Shown here one piece after another: positions 1 through 10,751 of a DNA stretch of 64,000 nucleotides. The stretch comes from Hymenopus coronatus (taxonomy: Eukaryota > Arthropoda > Insecta > Mantodea > Hymenopodidae): assembly GCA_030762935.1 (NCBI GenBank), contig CM060900.1, positions 287,541,784 through 287,605,783 on the forward strand, in the 5' to 3' direction. Positions within the stretch are counted from its first letter, which is position 1. Each line of letters starts with the position of its first letter. A program made the position numbers and the translations under genes. The notes below the pieces were generated by a model. The model saw only the letters and a list, made by a program, of their open reading frames with translations. It ran no database searches and was not told where the DNA came from.

Positions 1-73
1 TTTATAATACACTGATGGTTTCGACATTTGTTATCCCTAATAATGGTTTGCATGGCACCTGCTTGAACTGGTA

Positions 74-1000
74 TTAGTTTAACTGACTTTTACTTATTAC
101 ATCTATAGTTTTGTCGATGGCTTTTCCTAGTATGTATGAACCCTTGTAGTTTAAATGCAAGCCATCTTTCCCTATGCATGTATAGTCTAACTGGTTATCT
201 ACATTTACAAATACTGCTTTGAGTGCATGACAGGCCCATCTTATGTTTTCATTTACACACATTATATACCACTTGGGAACATTACGCCTTTTACTGCTAC
301 AGAAACGTGTGGAAAATTTGTTTTGGTTATTGTACAAATAAATTGTATATTTCAACCAACACATCTTTTGGCAGGAAGATGCTTTCAGTTATTTGTGCCC
401 ACATGCAAGATAATTATTTAAACATTTTGTGGGAGGCTATCGCCATCATTTTGTTCGTTCATCTTTCTACACAACTGCTGAACATTTATATCCCGATAAA
501 CCAGTTTTTCACCATTCACTTTCACATGCTTTATTATCAAGTCACCGATCACTAACACTTTTGGTTCACTTTTTCACTTGTTTCCATAGTTACTTGTAGA
601 TTAGGTCATCTCCATATGAGTCTGGTATTGTTCCTCTCTGCGCTTGGGTTCTCTTCTTTCTGAAGTGATGTTTGCTGCAATGCTTTAAACCAATTTCTTG
701 TGGGATTGGGAGCTGTGAATTTGGTGTGTGCTTTCCTGGACTCACTAACTGCTTCATTTCAATGACTGATTTTTTTAGTCACTTTTGTCTACTCATTTCT
801 TGCGAGTCTATTGGGATCTCCTATCTAGGTCAGTTTTGATTTTAACTCCTTGTTATCTTTTCTTAAGGTTTTTTATTTATTCTTGAACACATTTCAGGTC
901 TTTGTTGAGTATATCAATCATGGTTTGTAGTGAGGTAATAACTTCCATGTCATGTGATGCTTGGTTTTCACCACATGGTTTTATCACATTTTGATGTTTC
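74..1000 (-). pseudogene. Non-LTR retrotransposon ORF1 relic with SGNH/esterase-like domain
   Basis: Read on the minus strand, this stretch gives the pattern of the SGNH-hydrolase-like domain that some non-LTR (CR1-group) ORF1 proteins carry. Near 550-530 there is VIGDLIIKHVK (usual block I GDS changed to GDL). Near 410-390 there is HVGTNN (usual HVGTND). Near 170-140 there is DGLHLNYKGS, the C-terminal Asp-x-x-His block. The longest open segment is 74-364 (96 aa). Upstream, near 930-700, a Lys/Glu-rich segment reads like a coiled coil. Several stops and shifts break the frame, so it is a relic. In intact proteins this domain would act with an RT-containing ORF2. None adjoins here, and the window edge cuts off whatever followed. 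The domain family is inferred from motif spacing only. Confidence 0.5.
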
Positions 1001-1850
1001 ATATATTCTGGAGCTTTACCTTTACTTTCCTGAGCTATATATGTAATTATGCTGTGCTATTGCTTCCTATTATTATGCTATACTGCCGATGACTGGAATA
1101 GTTTTTAATTTGTTACGTATTTGCGCTCCTGATTGCAGTAACATAAAACACCATTAATTAAAATGATTAATACAAATTCTTAAAATAATTGTGATAAAAT
1201 CTTGTCTCTTCTTATGTCTTGATGCAAGAGTAATGAGGAAAATACATAAATACATATATTAACTCAAAGTATAAAAACTGCATGATTGCACACATTTACA
1301 TAAACATTCACATTGTAATTTCCCTTGATAGAGATGTCCATGAACCACAAGTGTGTCTGAGAATTTGCTTTAGATTGACAGTAGTGAATTTTTCAATGTT
1401 TGACACAACACATAGGCCAGAGCTTATAACTATGTAATCACTATGGGACGAAATTCACAAAAAAACAAACAAACAAACAAACAAACAAAAAACACACACA
1501 CTTAATACTTCTGAAAACTGGGTTTTATGATAAATTTAAAGCTTTGTAAATCAACATAATCCTCTCATCAGTGCACCCAAGAAGATAATACAATATGTTG
1601 TAATCACTCTACTGTAGTTGTCCACTCTGTTGCTTCTTCAATGTTGCATCACAGAATAGAGAGTATACGGTAAGGAAACTCGACTGAAATCCGTATGCCA
1701 AAATTCAGTGCGTATGCGCAAATTCTGCCATATTGGGATGGAGTAAACAGCGGTATTGTTGAAGTCACACACCTCATAATATACAGTTTATTAAGGTTAT
1801 TAATTACGTGTTGTACCTGCTGAGCTTATACTCTACCTAACAGTTATATT
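1001..1850. other. Intronic sequence with no gene seen
   Basis: AT-rich, without a convincing ORF. It holds a short tetranucleotide-like (ACAA)n tract near 1460-1490. I see no other structure. Confidence 0.4.
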
Positions 1851-3150
1851 ATGCACTGTACAAGTTACAATATTTGTTCACTGTTAAAGCTTTACATAAG
1901 CTTTTTCAGCTTTCCAAAGGATGAACAGTAAGTGAACATTACATTTATAGCTTACTAGGAGTTAGCTTTCTGAATCAGGATATATTATGTATAAACTATT
2001 ATAGGCTAACGTCTAATTGAATAGAGGAAAACTCAAAGTGAGTGACTTGACTAACGTATGGGTTAAGAAATGACTATGCTAAGAAATGGACTATGTTTTC
2101 CAGCAAATTTACTAAAACAGGATGCCTAATACATAAATTAAAACTGCACAATATGCAGTGTGCACTTTGAAGATGTAATGTTTGCTAATATTTTGAAAAA
2201 AAAAAAAAAAAAACAACAAACATTAAAACCTTATTTTTGTTTTGTTTTTTGGTAGTGTTTAATGCCCACTTTTACTGCTCTGGCACTGCAGGCGATGACA
2301 CTGATGATACATAAAGATGGAGCCCCAGTGGAATGAGATGGCAGGGTAGACCGGAGAACCTGAAGAAAACCTGCCCCTGCGCCGCTTTGTCCACCACAAA
2401 TCTCACATGTGGTCGCTTGGGTTCGAACCCGGGCTGTCTAGATGAGAGGCGAATGGTCTGACCAATCGGCCATGCTGCGGCCTTAAAACCTGATGCCGTT
2501 CCAACATTATTCAGTTTATCAAATCCAACAAAAACAATAGCACTCAAGAGGAAAGTACCTAAAGAGATGCTCGGTGAAATAAATCAAGAGCCTAAGAAGA
2601 CTAAATTTGAGTTGCAGGTAAATATTACTTTTATAACTATGTTAGACTAAAGATCTAATTCACAAATAAAGAAATGAAATTTTAATGCAATCTACTGCCT
2701 TCATTTAAAGTAATACTTATGTTTTAGTTTCAGGTTGAAAATATGAACGAAAAGCCTAAAATTGTACATTGAAAATCCTAAGTGTGTCCCATCACAGCTG
2801 TTTCTGCTAGAACTGAAGTTGATTTATCAGCTCACAGTCCCAGAAAAGAAAAATTAGCAAATAATATAAAATTTTGCAAGGAAAAAACAGGTATTTACAA
2901 AATAAAGTAGCTGCATTGTCATCTGTAGCTGCAAGTGGTGGCAATTCACTGCTTGGAAATGTGAGTAGTAAGGAATTTAAAAGCCTGTGTGATAGGTTTT
3001 TAACTAAGCATTTATCACAGCTTGTAAAAAATGCAAATGGATGTAATGGATCATATCAAGAAAGGATTGCGATATCCAAAAGAATTACAAAACCTGGCTC
3101 TTACATTGTATTTTCTTAGTCCTAATGCTTACAAATATATGTAAAATATA
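1851..3150 (+). pseudogene. THAP-domain / P-element-like transposase relic
   Basis: Several pieces in order resemble a THAP9/P-element transposase. 1851-1927 reads MHC...C...SFFSFPKDE, the first Cys pair and the FPKD core of a THAP zinc finger, followed by GTAAGTGAAC as a possible donor. 2150-2195 reads ICSVHFEDVMF, the C-x-x-H pair. After an inserted SINE (2232-2482) the sequence resumes with LKPDAVPTLF, typical of the THAP end. 2874-3060 is a helical segment (LQGKNRYLQNKVAAL), as in the P-element leucine-zipper region. 3069-3143, one frame off, reads YPKELQNLALTLYFLSPNAY, a conserved start of the P/THAP9 catalytic region. The rest of the catalytic domain is missing. It could be a host THAP pseudogene rather than a P element; I see no terminal repeats. 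Confidence 0.55.
2232..2482 (-). mobile_element. tRNA-derived SINE (family 1, copy 1)
   Basis: The tRNA-like head lies at the high-coordinate end. On the minus strand it reads TGGCCGATTGGTCAG (A-box-like) and GGGTTCGAACCC (B box). The body is shared with copies at about 7930 and 55998. The tail is A-rich (2232-2250). A 9-bp target duplication TTAAAACCT flanks it at 2223-2231 and 2483-2491. Removing one duplication and the SINE restores a THAP-type LKPDAVPTLF reading, so it inserted into the THAP relic. Confidence 0.8.
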
Positions 3151-3169
3151 TTAATATTGCCTTTGGAAG

Positions 3170-4560
3170 ATACTGAACTTAAATACCAGGTTTGGTATTT
3201 ATCCGAATTTTCGTTTTTGAGCTGTGCTGCCTACAGACACTCTCTCAAAAAAAGGTATTTTCGGTGAAATCTTGGTATCAAAGTTTTGGGTGGAATATAA
3301 TACCATCTCTTTCCACTATGTAAACTGTACATGCGGGCTAAAGAAAGTAAAAATGACTAAGGATTTATATTAAAATACCATGTTGCAAAACTTTTACTTG
3401 ACAAACGAAATGTTTTCATGAGTTATCTGGCCATTTACTATGAAGTCCTTTTCAGTCTGGATGACATTTTTTATAATTGGTAAACCATAAGAGATAGACA
3501 AAATCTTAATAAACAAAAATATGCATACATAAAGCCCATAATTTGTCATGTACATTTTTTGTGGAGTTGACCATTTTCAAGATAGCCTTTATTATGTATT
3601 TTCAAATACGTATACAATTCTTACGTGAAAATTACCATACAGCTTTTCTTCTTTTCTTTTTTACTTTCTCCACACGTACTATGTACGTAGTGTATAGAGA
3701 AGGTATTGCATTCCACTCAACAATTTGTTACCAAGATTTCACCGGAGATATACGTTTTAGTGTCCCCTGTATCCAAAAAAACATTTTTAGAAAAAGGTCC
3801 CTGTGTGTGTGTTTGTGTCCATGTGTGTCTGTTAACTCGATAACTCAAGAATGAAGAGCCAGTATTTAAGTTTAGCATCTTATAAGGATGCAACACAAAG
3901 ATTTTGAGAAAAATCCCCCTATGGAAATATACCCTATACATGGAAAAAAATGTGAAAATTTTGATTTTCACAAAAATAGCTCTTACTATTTTGATTAAAA
4001 TACTGTATATTAAAGATATTTAGATGGCAAATAAAATGTATATCTTGAAATTTCTGGGAATAACCTTTAAGGACCCATTTATTCTGAATGAAATTTGCTG
4101 AATTTTGCGTAACTGGTAAACCTTAAGAGATAAGATAAAAACGTACTACACAAAAATGTAGATCTCATTAAAACACACTATTTATTTCAAATACAGTTTT
4201 TTCGTTGAATTGACCATTTTTGAGATATTCCTTTTTGTTTGTTTCAGATTTAAAATATTTAAACTTTTCTCACACGGAAAGTTGTAAATTTCTGGCCCTG
4301 TAAGAAACAGATTTCATCCACATGACAACCTGCATTTAAAAGATTTGAGCATCACTTTAACCTAGTGTATTCCCTTATTTTCCTTTAACTTACAAGGAAG
4401 AAGTAATTAAGACAATTTCTGCTAATGTTTATCTCGATTATCATAAAGCTGATAGACGAACATGCATTTTAACAAGAATTTGTTACAGCGATGTAGAGAA
4501 AGTCATGTGAATGGAACATATCAGATTTTTTAAGTTCATGCAAATAGAATTAGATTTCAC
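3170..4560 (+). repeat. Unclassified dispersed repeat X, copy 1, with internal inverted head
   Basis: 3655-4540 matches 39240-40120 over most of its length. Shared landmarks are a head with a small palindrome around CTATGTAC, the run TACCAAGATTTCACCGG, a GT-rich stretch, and a distal AAAGTCATGTGAATGG. Before it, 3180-3350 is a diverged inverted copy of the head, and 3380-3650 is a direct extra copy of the distal part. This copy is therefore a rearranged, partly palindromic composite. I found no coding capacity and no clear target duplications, so I cannot assign a class. Confidence 0.65.
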
Positions 4561-4948
4561 AGCATCACATAGTGGCTAGCATCGAAAACATTTGACTATC
4601 GCTTATAGCTGTAATGAAATGTGCAATTAAAATGTATCTGTATTCATAAGAAACAGAAGAATATGCTGCCATATAAATAGTTTGTAGGAGAGCAAGATGA
4701 TAAAGTCATGTGTATGCCACACATCAGATTTTTATTACACATGTTCGTGCTTTATTATTTTAAACGTTATAATTTGCTTAAAATCATACGTAACAAACAG
4801 CCTTCGCTTTGCGTTTTCTGGGTCCCAATATGGCGTCCAGCGCAGTGCTTGGATTCATGCACATCAAAGGAGCCGCCCTAGAGTTTCCTTTCTGTATACT
4901 CTCTATTCTGTGATTGCATGGTGATTGTCCAGTGAAAGCACACACACC

Positions 4949-5600
<652 letters not shown>

Positions 5601-5620
5601 CTAGAATAACTTTGTGAGAA

Positions 5621-6037
5621 ATGTCAGGAGCAATTCTTACCTTTCAACCATGGACTACAAGCTCAGAAGGAGTTTTACTTCAAATGGATGAAAGCCTTAG
5701 TACCTACATTCAACAGTGTTGTTTGAAATACAATCCCGAAGACTGCTTTTATTGGGTGCAAATATTTGAATTGGGGGTTTATAATGCAGTGATGATAGTT
5801 AATGATGGATACATAAGTCATGCGAAAGTGATGCAGCATCTAGGAATTCATCCAAGGAGAAAAATATGGCAAATCTTCACAGAAATGTATCACATCATGA
5901 AGTCTCCAATGGAGGCAACAGATCTCCACAAGCAGGGTAAACAGCATGCCAAAAGGAAAAAAGAGACAAGGACAATGATGAGTACGAGGCAGGAAGTTTT
6001 CACAGACACAGTGAGTGCACAAAAAAAACAAACTTGA
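5621..6037 (+). CDS. Orphan 138-aa ORF, possible transposon-encoded fragment
   Basis: An uninterrupted 138-codon frame, MSGAILTFQPW to a stop after AQKKQT. It begins with an acidic/aromatic part (DCFYWVQIFELGVYNAVMIVND), passes through KVMQHLGIHP, and ends in a Lys/Arg-rich tail (QHAKRKKETRT). The layout 'NDG ... LGI+P ... Arg/Lys-rich tail' resembles the C-terminal part of proteins present in many copies in arthropod genomes that I associate with mobile elements, but I cannot name the family. It lies on the strand opposite to the host gene, inside an intron. There is no intron, signal peptide or membrane segment. Its intactness among decayed neighbours is notable; it may simply be short and young. 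Confidence 0.35.
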   Translation: MSGAILTFQPWTTSSEGVLLQMDESLSTYIQQCCLKYNPEDCFYWVQIFELGVYNAVMIVNDGYISHAKVMQHLGIHPRRKIWQIFTEMYHIMKSPMEATDLHKQGKQHAKRKKETRTMMSTRQEVFTDTVSAQKKQT

Positions 6038-6498
6038 AAACTCGTTCCCTGTAACTTTTGTTATTCTTCTAACCTTATGTGAACTTTCTCTGAAAGATTT
6101 TCATCTGAGCAATGAGATTTTTGCAGTCAGTTTGTTGAATGTATGTGCATCAACTGCCATTCTTTTAGCTCTATTATATAAACCCCATGACATTTTTCTT
6201 TTAGAAATTTACCCCACAAAGATCAATTTATTATAATATTTTTCAAAACTTTATTCTTAATGTGCTACTCTTTAAAAGTGTTGGTTTTGTTGACAAATAA
6301 TGAAAACGTATGTGAAAAAAGTTTCAAAGTCCTATTGTGAACACTTCCAGAGAAAAGGTACATCAATGTAACATGGCAAAGATAGAAGGTACCTTCTACC
6401 CTTAAAGAGTATTGCTGTTCCTTGGCCAAAACACCTGTAGATGTTCAGAATTGCAATTTTTTCAGCAAAACTAGATTGCTTTTTTTATTTGTTTGACC
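6038..6498. other. Intronic sequence with no gene seen
   Basis: AT-rich. An open frame at 6015-6236 has no recognisable features. Confidence 0.3.
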
Positions 6499-7060
6499 AC
6501 TCGATTAATTGCACTAAAACACTTTCTTGGGATTTTTGCTGTAACATTTTCCTTTGTTTTCAACTGGACATTGTCTAATTCCTAGTGGTGAAACTGGTGA
6601 TACTGTAAGTGTTGCCTCCTCTGGTGGTGGTTCAATGAACTTGCTAAACCCATCTTCTGTGAAACGTCAAAATTGAAAACCCTGTTTCTATTCTGTACAT
6701 TGAAGATGTGTTCCAATGTGGCCAGCTCTTGTTTTCCTGCTATGTGTTTTAGAAGTTTTGGTTCTGAATATATATTGTGTGTGGTGCTTTGTCCAAAAGT
6801 GGGTGGTAACTGCTGATTTTTCCAATTGTTTTTGATTTATGCTTCTAAAGTGTTCTTATCTAGTTTCTAAATTTCTGTTTGTTTTTCTAATATAAACCTG
6901 ATTAAAATCTCTGCATTCCATTTTGTATATGTCCAATTTTTTTTTGCTGGGATGATGTCCTTGACATTTGAGCTTAATTCATTTTTTATGCTGTGACAGT
7001 TTACTGGTGCTAGCTGAATGTTGTATTCTTTGAATTTTTTTTTTAAATTTGTCGAACGCC
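6499..7060 (-). pseudogene. Penelope-like element 3' fragment (GIY-YIG region), left arm
   Basis: On the minus strand this encodes a decayed GIY-YIG endonuclease C-terminal region. It includes IYSEPKLLKHIAGKQELATLEHIF and a following FDV...F segment that are also found, in opposite orientation, in the right arm (7073-7548). Further upstream (7050-6950) it reads SSNVKDIIPAKKN, the linker before the GIY-YIG domain in Penelope-like elements. Stops and frameshifts interrupt it. About 450 bp (6499-6952) is matched by the right arm; the remaining about 110 bp is unique and extends further toward the element's 5' side. Confidence 0.6.
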
Positions 7061-7072
7061 CATGGGTGGATG

Positions 7073-7548
7073 TGCAAAGAAAAAAATCGGGCATATACAA
7101 AATGAAATGCAAGATTGTAATCAGTTTTATTTTAGAAAATCAAAAATGAATTTAGAAACAAGATCCACAGAACATTTCAGAAACATAGATGAAAAACAAT
7201 TGGCAAAATCAGCAGTTACCACACACTTTTGGACAAAGCACCACACATAATATATATTCAGAACCAAAACTTCTAAAACACATAGCAGGAAAACAAGAGC
7301 TGGCCACATTGGAACACATCTTCAATGTACAATATAGAAACAGGGTTTTCAATTTTGACGTTCCACAGAAGGATGTGTTTAGCAAGTTCATTGAACCACC
7401 ACCAGAAGAGACAGCACTTACAACATCGCCAATTCACCACAAGGAATTTGTTGATGTCTGGTTGAAAATGAAGGAAACTAGTCCTTTGAAGCATGTTCTG
7501 TCAAAAATCCCAAGTAAGTGTTATTTAGTGTAATTAATCGACTCATCA
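7073..7548 (+). pseudogene. Penelope-like element 3' fragment (GIY-YIG region), right arm
   Basis: Starts with IQNEMQDCNQFYF, a degenerate version of the Penelope GIY-YIG opening (normally G-I-Y-K-I-x-C-x-x-C). It continues TRSTEHFRNIDEKQLAKSAV and TTHFWTKHHT, the R-x-x-E-H and distal His region, then KLLKHIAGKQELATLEHIF. It ends near a stop at 7531, with homology to the left arm to about 7548. The frame shifts near 7230. It is the mirror image of 6499-6952, so the two 5'-truncated ends face each other. Confidence 0.6.
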
Positions 7549-7929
7549 AATAAATGATTATAACATACTGTTTACAAACTTCCATAAAAAGAAAAGAAAA
7601 CTAGATAGCTGTGATAAATTATTCTCTGAGATTCCCGATATCATTATTACAATATTTTCTTAGTATACTATTATGATATACATTACATCTATTAAAGCTG
7701 TCAAATTTTGGATGATTACACAAATTTCATAAAGACATCAGCATTTAATTGGTGTTTAAAAGCTCCTTGTTAAGCATTAATAAGATATGGAACAATGAGT
7801 TTTTATAATGCTGATACACTCGGAACATATTTACAACTTACATTAAGCAAGGGTGAATTGGGTCACAGGACAAATAGGACCAACTGCCTTCTAAATTGTA
7901 TTAAAAAACCACATTAAGTCACTTAGACT

Positions 7930-8140
7930 TGACTATCACTAGGGTGGCCTGGTTTCGATCCCAAGTGACTATATGTGGGATCTGTGGTGGATAAAGTAGC
8001 ACAGGGGTGGGTTTTCCTGTTTCTCCCATCACCACATTTCACCATCTCCATCTTCATTCCATGTATCATAAGGTGTCATCACCTGCAGTGCCTTAGCAGT
8101 AAAAGCAGGCGTTAAACACTATAAAAAAAAAAAAAAAACC
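7930..8140 (+). mobile_element. tRNA-derived SINE (family 1, copy 2, 5'-truncated)
   Basis: Shares the body of the SINE at 2232-2482 in the opposite orientation: B-box-like GGTTTCGATCCC at about 7950, then the GTGGGATCTGTGGTGGA and TCATCACCTGCAGTGCC blocks, and a 16-base poly-A at 8124-8139. The A-box half of the tRNA-like head is eroded. I see no convincing target duplication. Confidence 0.7.
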
Positions 8141-8417
8141 GCTGATAGCATGTTCTTTCATTGCAATGTGAGAATATGGGATGTAGTACTAAAGAGGATT
8201 TAGTTGTAGGTGTTCACCAACAGGTACCTAGATGGGGTGACAGAATTGCTCAGCCACCATTACAAAAAAATGAGATTATAAAAGAGCTAGCAGATTCCAA
8301 AAATATATAGGTATTCATTTCTTCAGGCAGACCAGATATTTTGCTTAACTGGGCCATCCAGTTTGTTATCAAAGAAAAATAGATTTGTTTGTCCAAAATA
8401 AAAACTGCAGTACTTAC

Positions 8418-8561
8418 CCTGCAAATCAGTAATACTTCCATGGTGATGTTCATTACTTCTTGGATCCACGTGCTCACCTGAAGGCGTCTCACTACGTGGC
8501 CGCACCCTACGCCTACGTCTGCGTCGACGAGTACGGGAACCCTCCACACTTGAGACTGACT
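8418..8561 (-). CDS. Fmr1: FMR1/FXR-type gene, C-terminal exon C (Arg-rich)
   Basis: On the minus strand an acceptor (CATGTAG) precedes 8561 and a donor (GTAAGTAC) follows 8418. The 144-nt exon enters with two bases and leaves with one, as the two upstream exons do. Its 47 codons read SVSSVEGSRT, then eight Arg in a row, VRPRSETPSGEHVDPRSNEH and GSITDLQ. Joined to exon B it gives ...SSVDR-ESVSSVEGSR..., a Ser/Arg-rich low-complexity tail. It resembles the region after the TDED motif in FMR1/FXR proteins, which are KH-domain RNA-binding translational regulators of cytoplasm and neurites. The exon is likely real because phase and splice sites agree and there is no stop. The last exon(s) were not found between 1 and 8417. 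Confidence 0.65.
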
Positions 8562-8949
8562 CTACATGGGAAATGACACAGTTCCATTTGTGACCAGCAA
8601 TAACCACAAATCAATAACCATTTTTCAATGACTTATATTAATTCATTGGAAATATGTTATTGAACACTTGTTAAAGAGTGGTAAGTAGCTTTTAAAATTC
8701 ATTCACATCAGAATAAAAACAAATTACATGAATTGTGCTGTTCAGTGCTTTTATGAATTTTATATGAAATTTAACTACAATGTCCCAATAAACACATCAA
8801 TTGATCATAATAGTTGGCTATACTACGAATCCCAGGTTTTAAGTACTTACAACATTGCAAGTCGCCTTTGAGGTGGTCATCTCAAAATAATTTGAGATCA
8901 CCTTGTGGTTTACTGGGAAAGATGCGAGGCAGTTGAGAAATTCAATGCT

Positions 8950-9145
8950 ATGCCGGCATGTTTCCATGGTAGCTCAGTGGCAGAGCAACTGGCTAGAGAT
9001 CGGGAGATTCGTGGTTCAAATCCCGGCTATGCATTGGATTTTTCAGTCTTACTCTACCTATCAAACTCCTGTTCTACACACAGCTTGTGTGAAAAAACAA
9101 TTAATCCAAAGCATGTCAAAGACCAACATAAATAAAAAAAAATAT
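8950..9145 (+). mobile_element. tRNA-derived SINE-like fragment (family 2)
   Basis: TGGTAGCTCAGTGGCAGAGCA (A-box region) and GGTTCAAATCCC (B box) are spaced as in a tRNA, but the T stem pairs poorly and no acceptor stem closes. The sequence runs on about 100 bp into an unrelated body ending in an A-rich tail (9130-9142). A SINE or tRNA-pseudogene-derived repeat fits better than a functional tRNA gene. Confidence 0.5.
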
Positions 9146-10370
9146 TCAACAGAAACAAATACAACATGCATAAGGTGCACAAAAATGTTTGATATTTTAA
9201 GATTACAGTTTAATTCTGTTAAATGTACTAAATGTAGTAATTTAGTAAAAGTAATAAAATTATATTATTTATCCTAGTATTCTATGTAGCCTACTATTGT
9301 AAAATATTAGATCCTGATTTTATTAAGGGAAAGATTGTTAGTACATATTCAAAGTTGCACATGCAGACTCCTTTCTCTAGACTTCTAGCACACTAAGTTG
9401 TTACTGATGGTCACAAATGGTTAATAGTCCTATATTCCCTGCATGCACTGGTTACAAACATTAGAGATTAGATAGAAAAATGTATTACAGTAAAAAGCAG
9501 TACATACAGTCACTTTGTTGAAAATCCTTTCAAGCACAAGTGCAACTTTTTCCCTAAAATAACATTCAATTATGATATTTTATGAGTTAGTACACTTTTA
9601 ACTTCACTCACTTGTTAACTCTTAGGACTAGTTTCTATAGCTGTTGATCTCATCATCAGCTATTGCCTGACTGGAGTCAGGATGTGGAATCTTACTTGAC
9701 ATGGGTGATATGATTCCTATCAAAAGCAACTTTTGTATTAAGGGTTTAGTTTTAGTTTTATTTCACCTTGATTTATGTTAATGGAGCACTCAATCAGGTT
9801 TCTAACTTTTTGTCACCAGTGACTTTTAGCGATGAGGATTCAGTTTTAGTTATAATTATATTTATTTATCTCCATTGTTTGCGCTACATTTTTAAATTCA
9901 TTAATGGCTTTTGCCATGGGTAGTTTTATTTACACCAGACTTTTATTCAAAACATATTTTTATATTGATTTTTATGTCTGGTCTTTGCCATGATTTGTTT
10001 TATAAGGAAGCTAATAACCATGCAGTTGAGTACCCTTAAACTCCAATCACATCATGGGCAGTGAAACAAAATTGGAACTACTTGATGGTTTCTTAATGAA
10101 TTTAAGTTATCTCTTGTTAATATCATTGCTTGATCACTATATTTGTAATGCAAATTATCTCCCATGTAATGAGCATTGTAGAGTTATAGCTGTGTTTGAG
10201 TAATTTAACATCTGAGTTTATGTTATGGTGAGTGGTCTATAAATGACCGACTGTTGCTGATGTAACTTCCTGTCTGTATTTCATGCATTGGAAATACTCT
10301 TGCATTTAAGTCTCTTTGTTTTTCCTACATATACTTGGCTGCAATCTGTACAACTGAATCAGATCTGCTT
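9146..10370. other. Intronic sequence with no gene seen
   Basis: About 1.2 kb of AT-rich DNA with only short open frames. I see no repeats or motifs that I can support. Confidence 0.4.
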
Positions 10371-10544
10371 ACGCGAGCGCGAAGAGGATGGACGTGTGAG
10401 GTGAACGCTCATTAAAGTAGAAACATGGGTGTAGCACTTCAGCTGTATAGAGCTCGCATCACACTGTTTAACAGGAGGAAAATAAGTAATTCAACTGATA
10501 ACAGAGAAAATACATTAAAAACGCTAAGCTGTTAGATTACACTA

Positions 10545-10751
10545 ATGCTGGCAGTCCTTCTAGTAATAGGAGGCATAGAACTAAACCCAGGACCGGCAAT
10601 GCATGAAGTGGTGGAAATCTTAAAAAATATAGGACACAATATAAAGGATATCAAACGAAGAGAGAAGGTTATGGAAGAAAAAATGGAAAGAAACGTGGAA
10701 GGAATAAAAATGAGTATATTCCAGATGGACAAGAAACAAGAAAAGAATTAG
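10545..10751 (+). CDS. 2A-like peptide plus coiled-coil segment of the non-LTR ORF
   Basis: A 68-codon open segment. Residues 1-17 end in GIELNPGP, which matches the 2A consensus (D-V/I-E-x-N-P-G-P) except Gly in place of the leading Asp. 2A and 2A-like motifs are known at the N termini of several invertebrate and trypanosome non-LTR retrotransposons. The remainder (HEVVEILKNIGHNIKDIKRR...) is amphipathic and highly charged. A stop follows, so the downstream protein is not expressed from this copy. Confidence 0.6.
   Translation: MLAVLLVIGGIELNPGPAMHEVVEILKNIGHNIKDIKRREKVMEEKMERNVEGIKMSIFQMDKKQEKN

Noticed and set aside
2272..2547. A 91-codon minus-strand ORF
   Set aside because: It is the translation of a SINE.
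4697..4924. A short plus-strand ORF before the GA repeat
   Set aside because: No domain, and composition is not distinct from the AT-rich background.
8965..9040. A functional tRNA gene
   Set aside because: A and B boxes are present, but the T stem and acceptor stem do not pair and the sequence continues into a SINE-like body with an A-rich tail.
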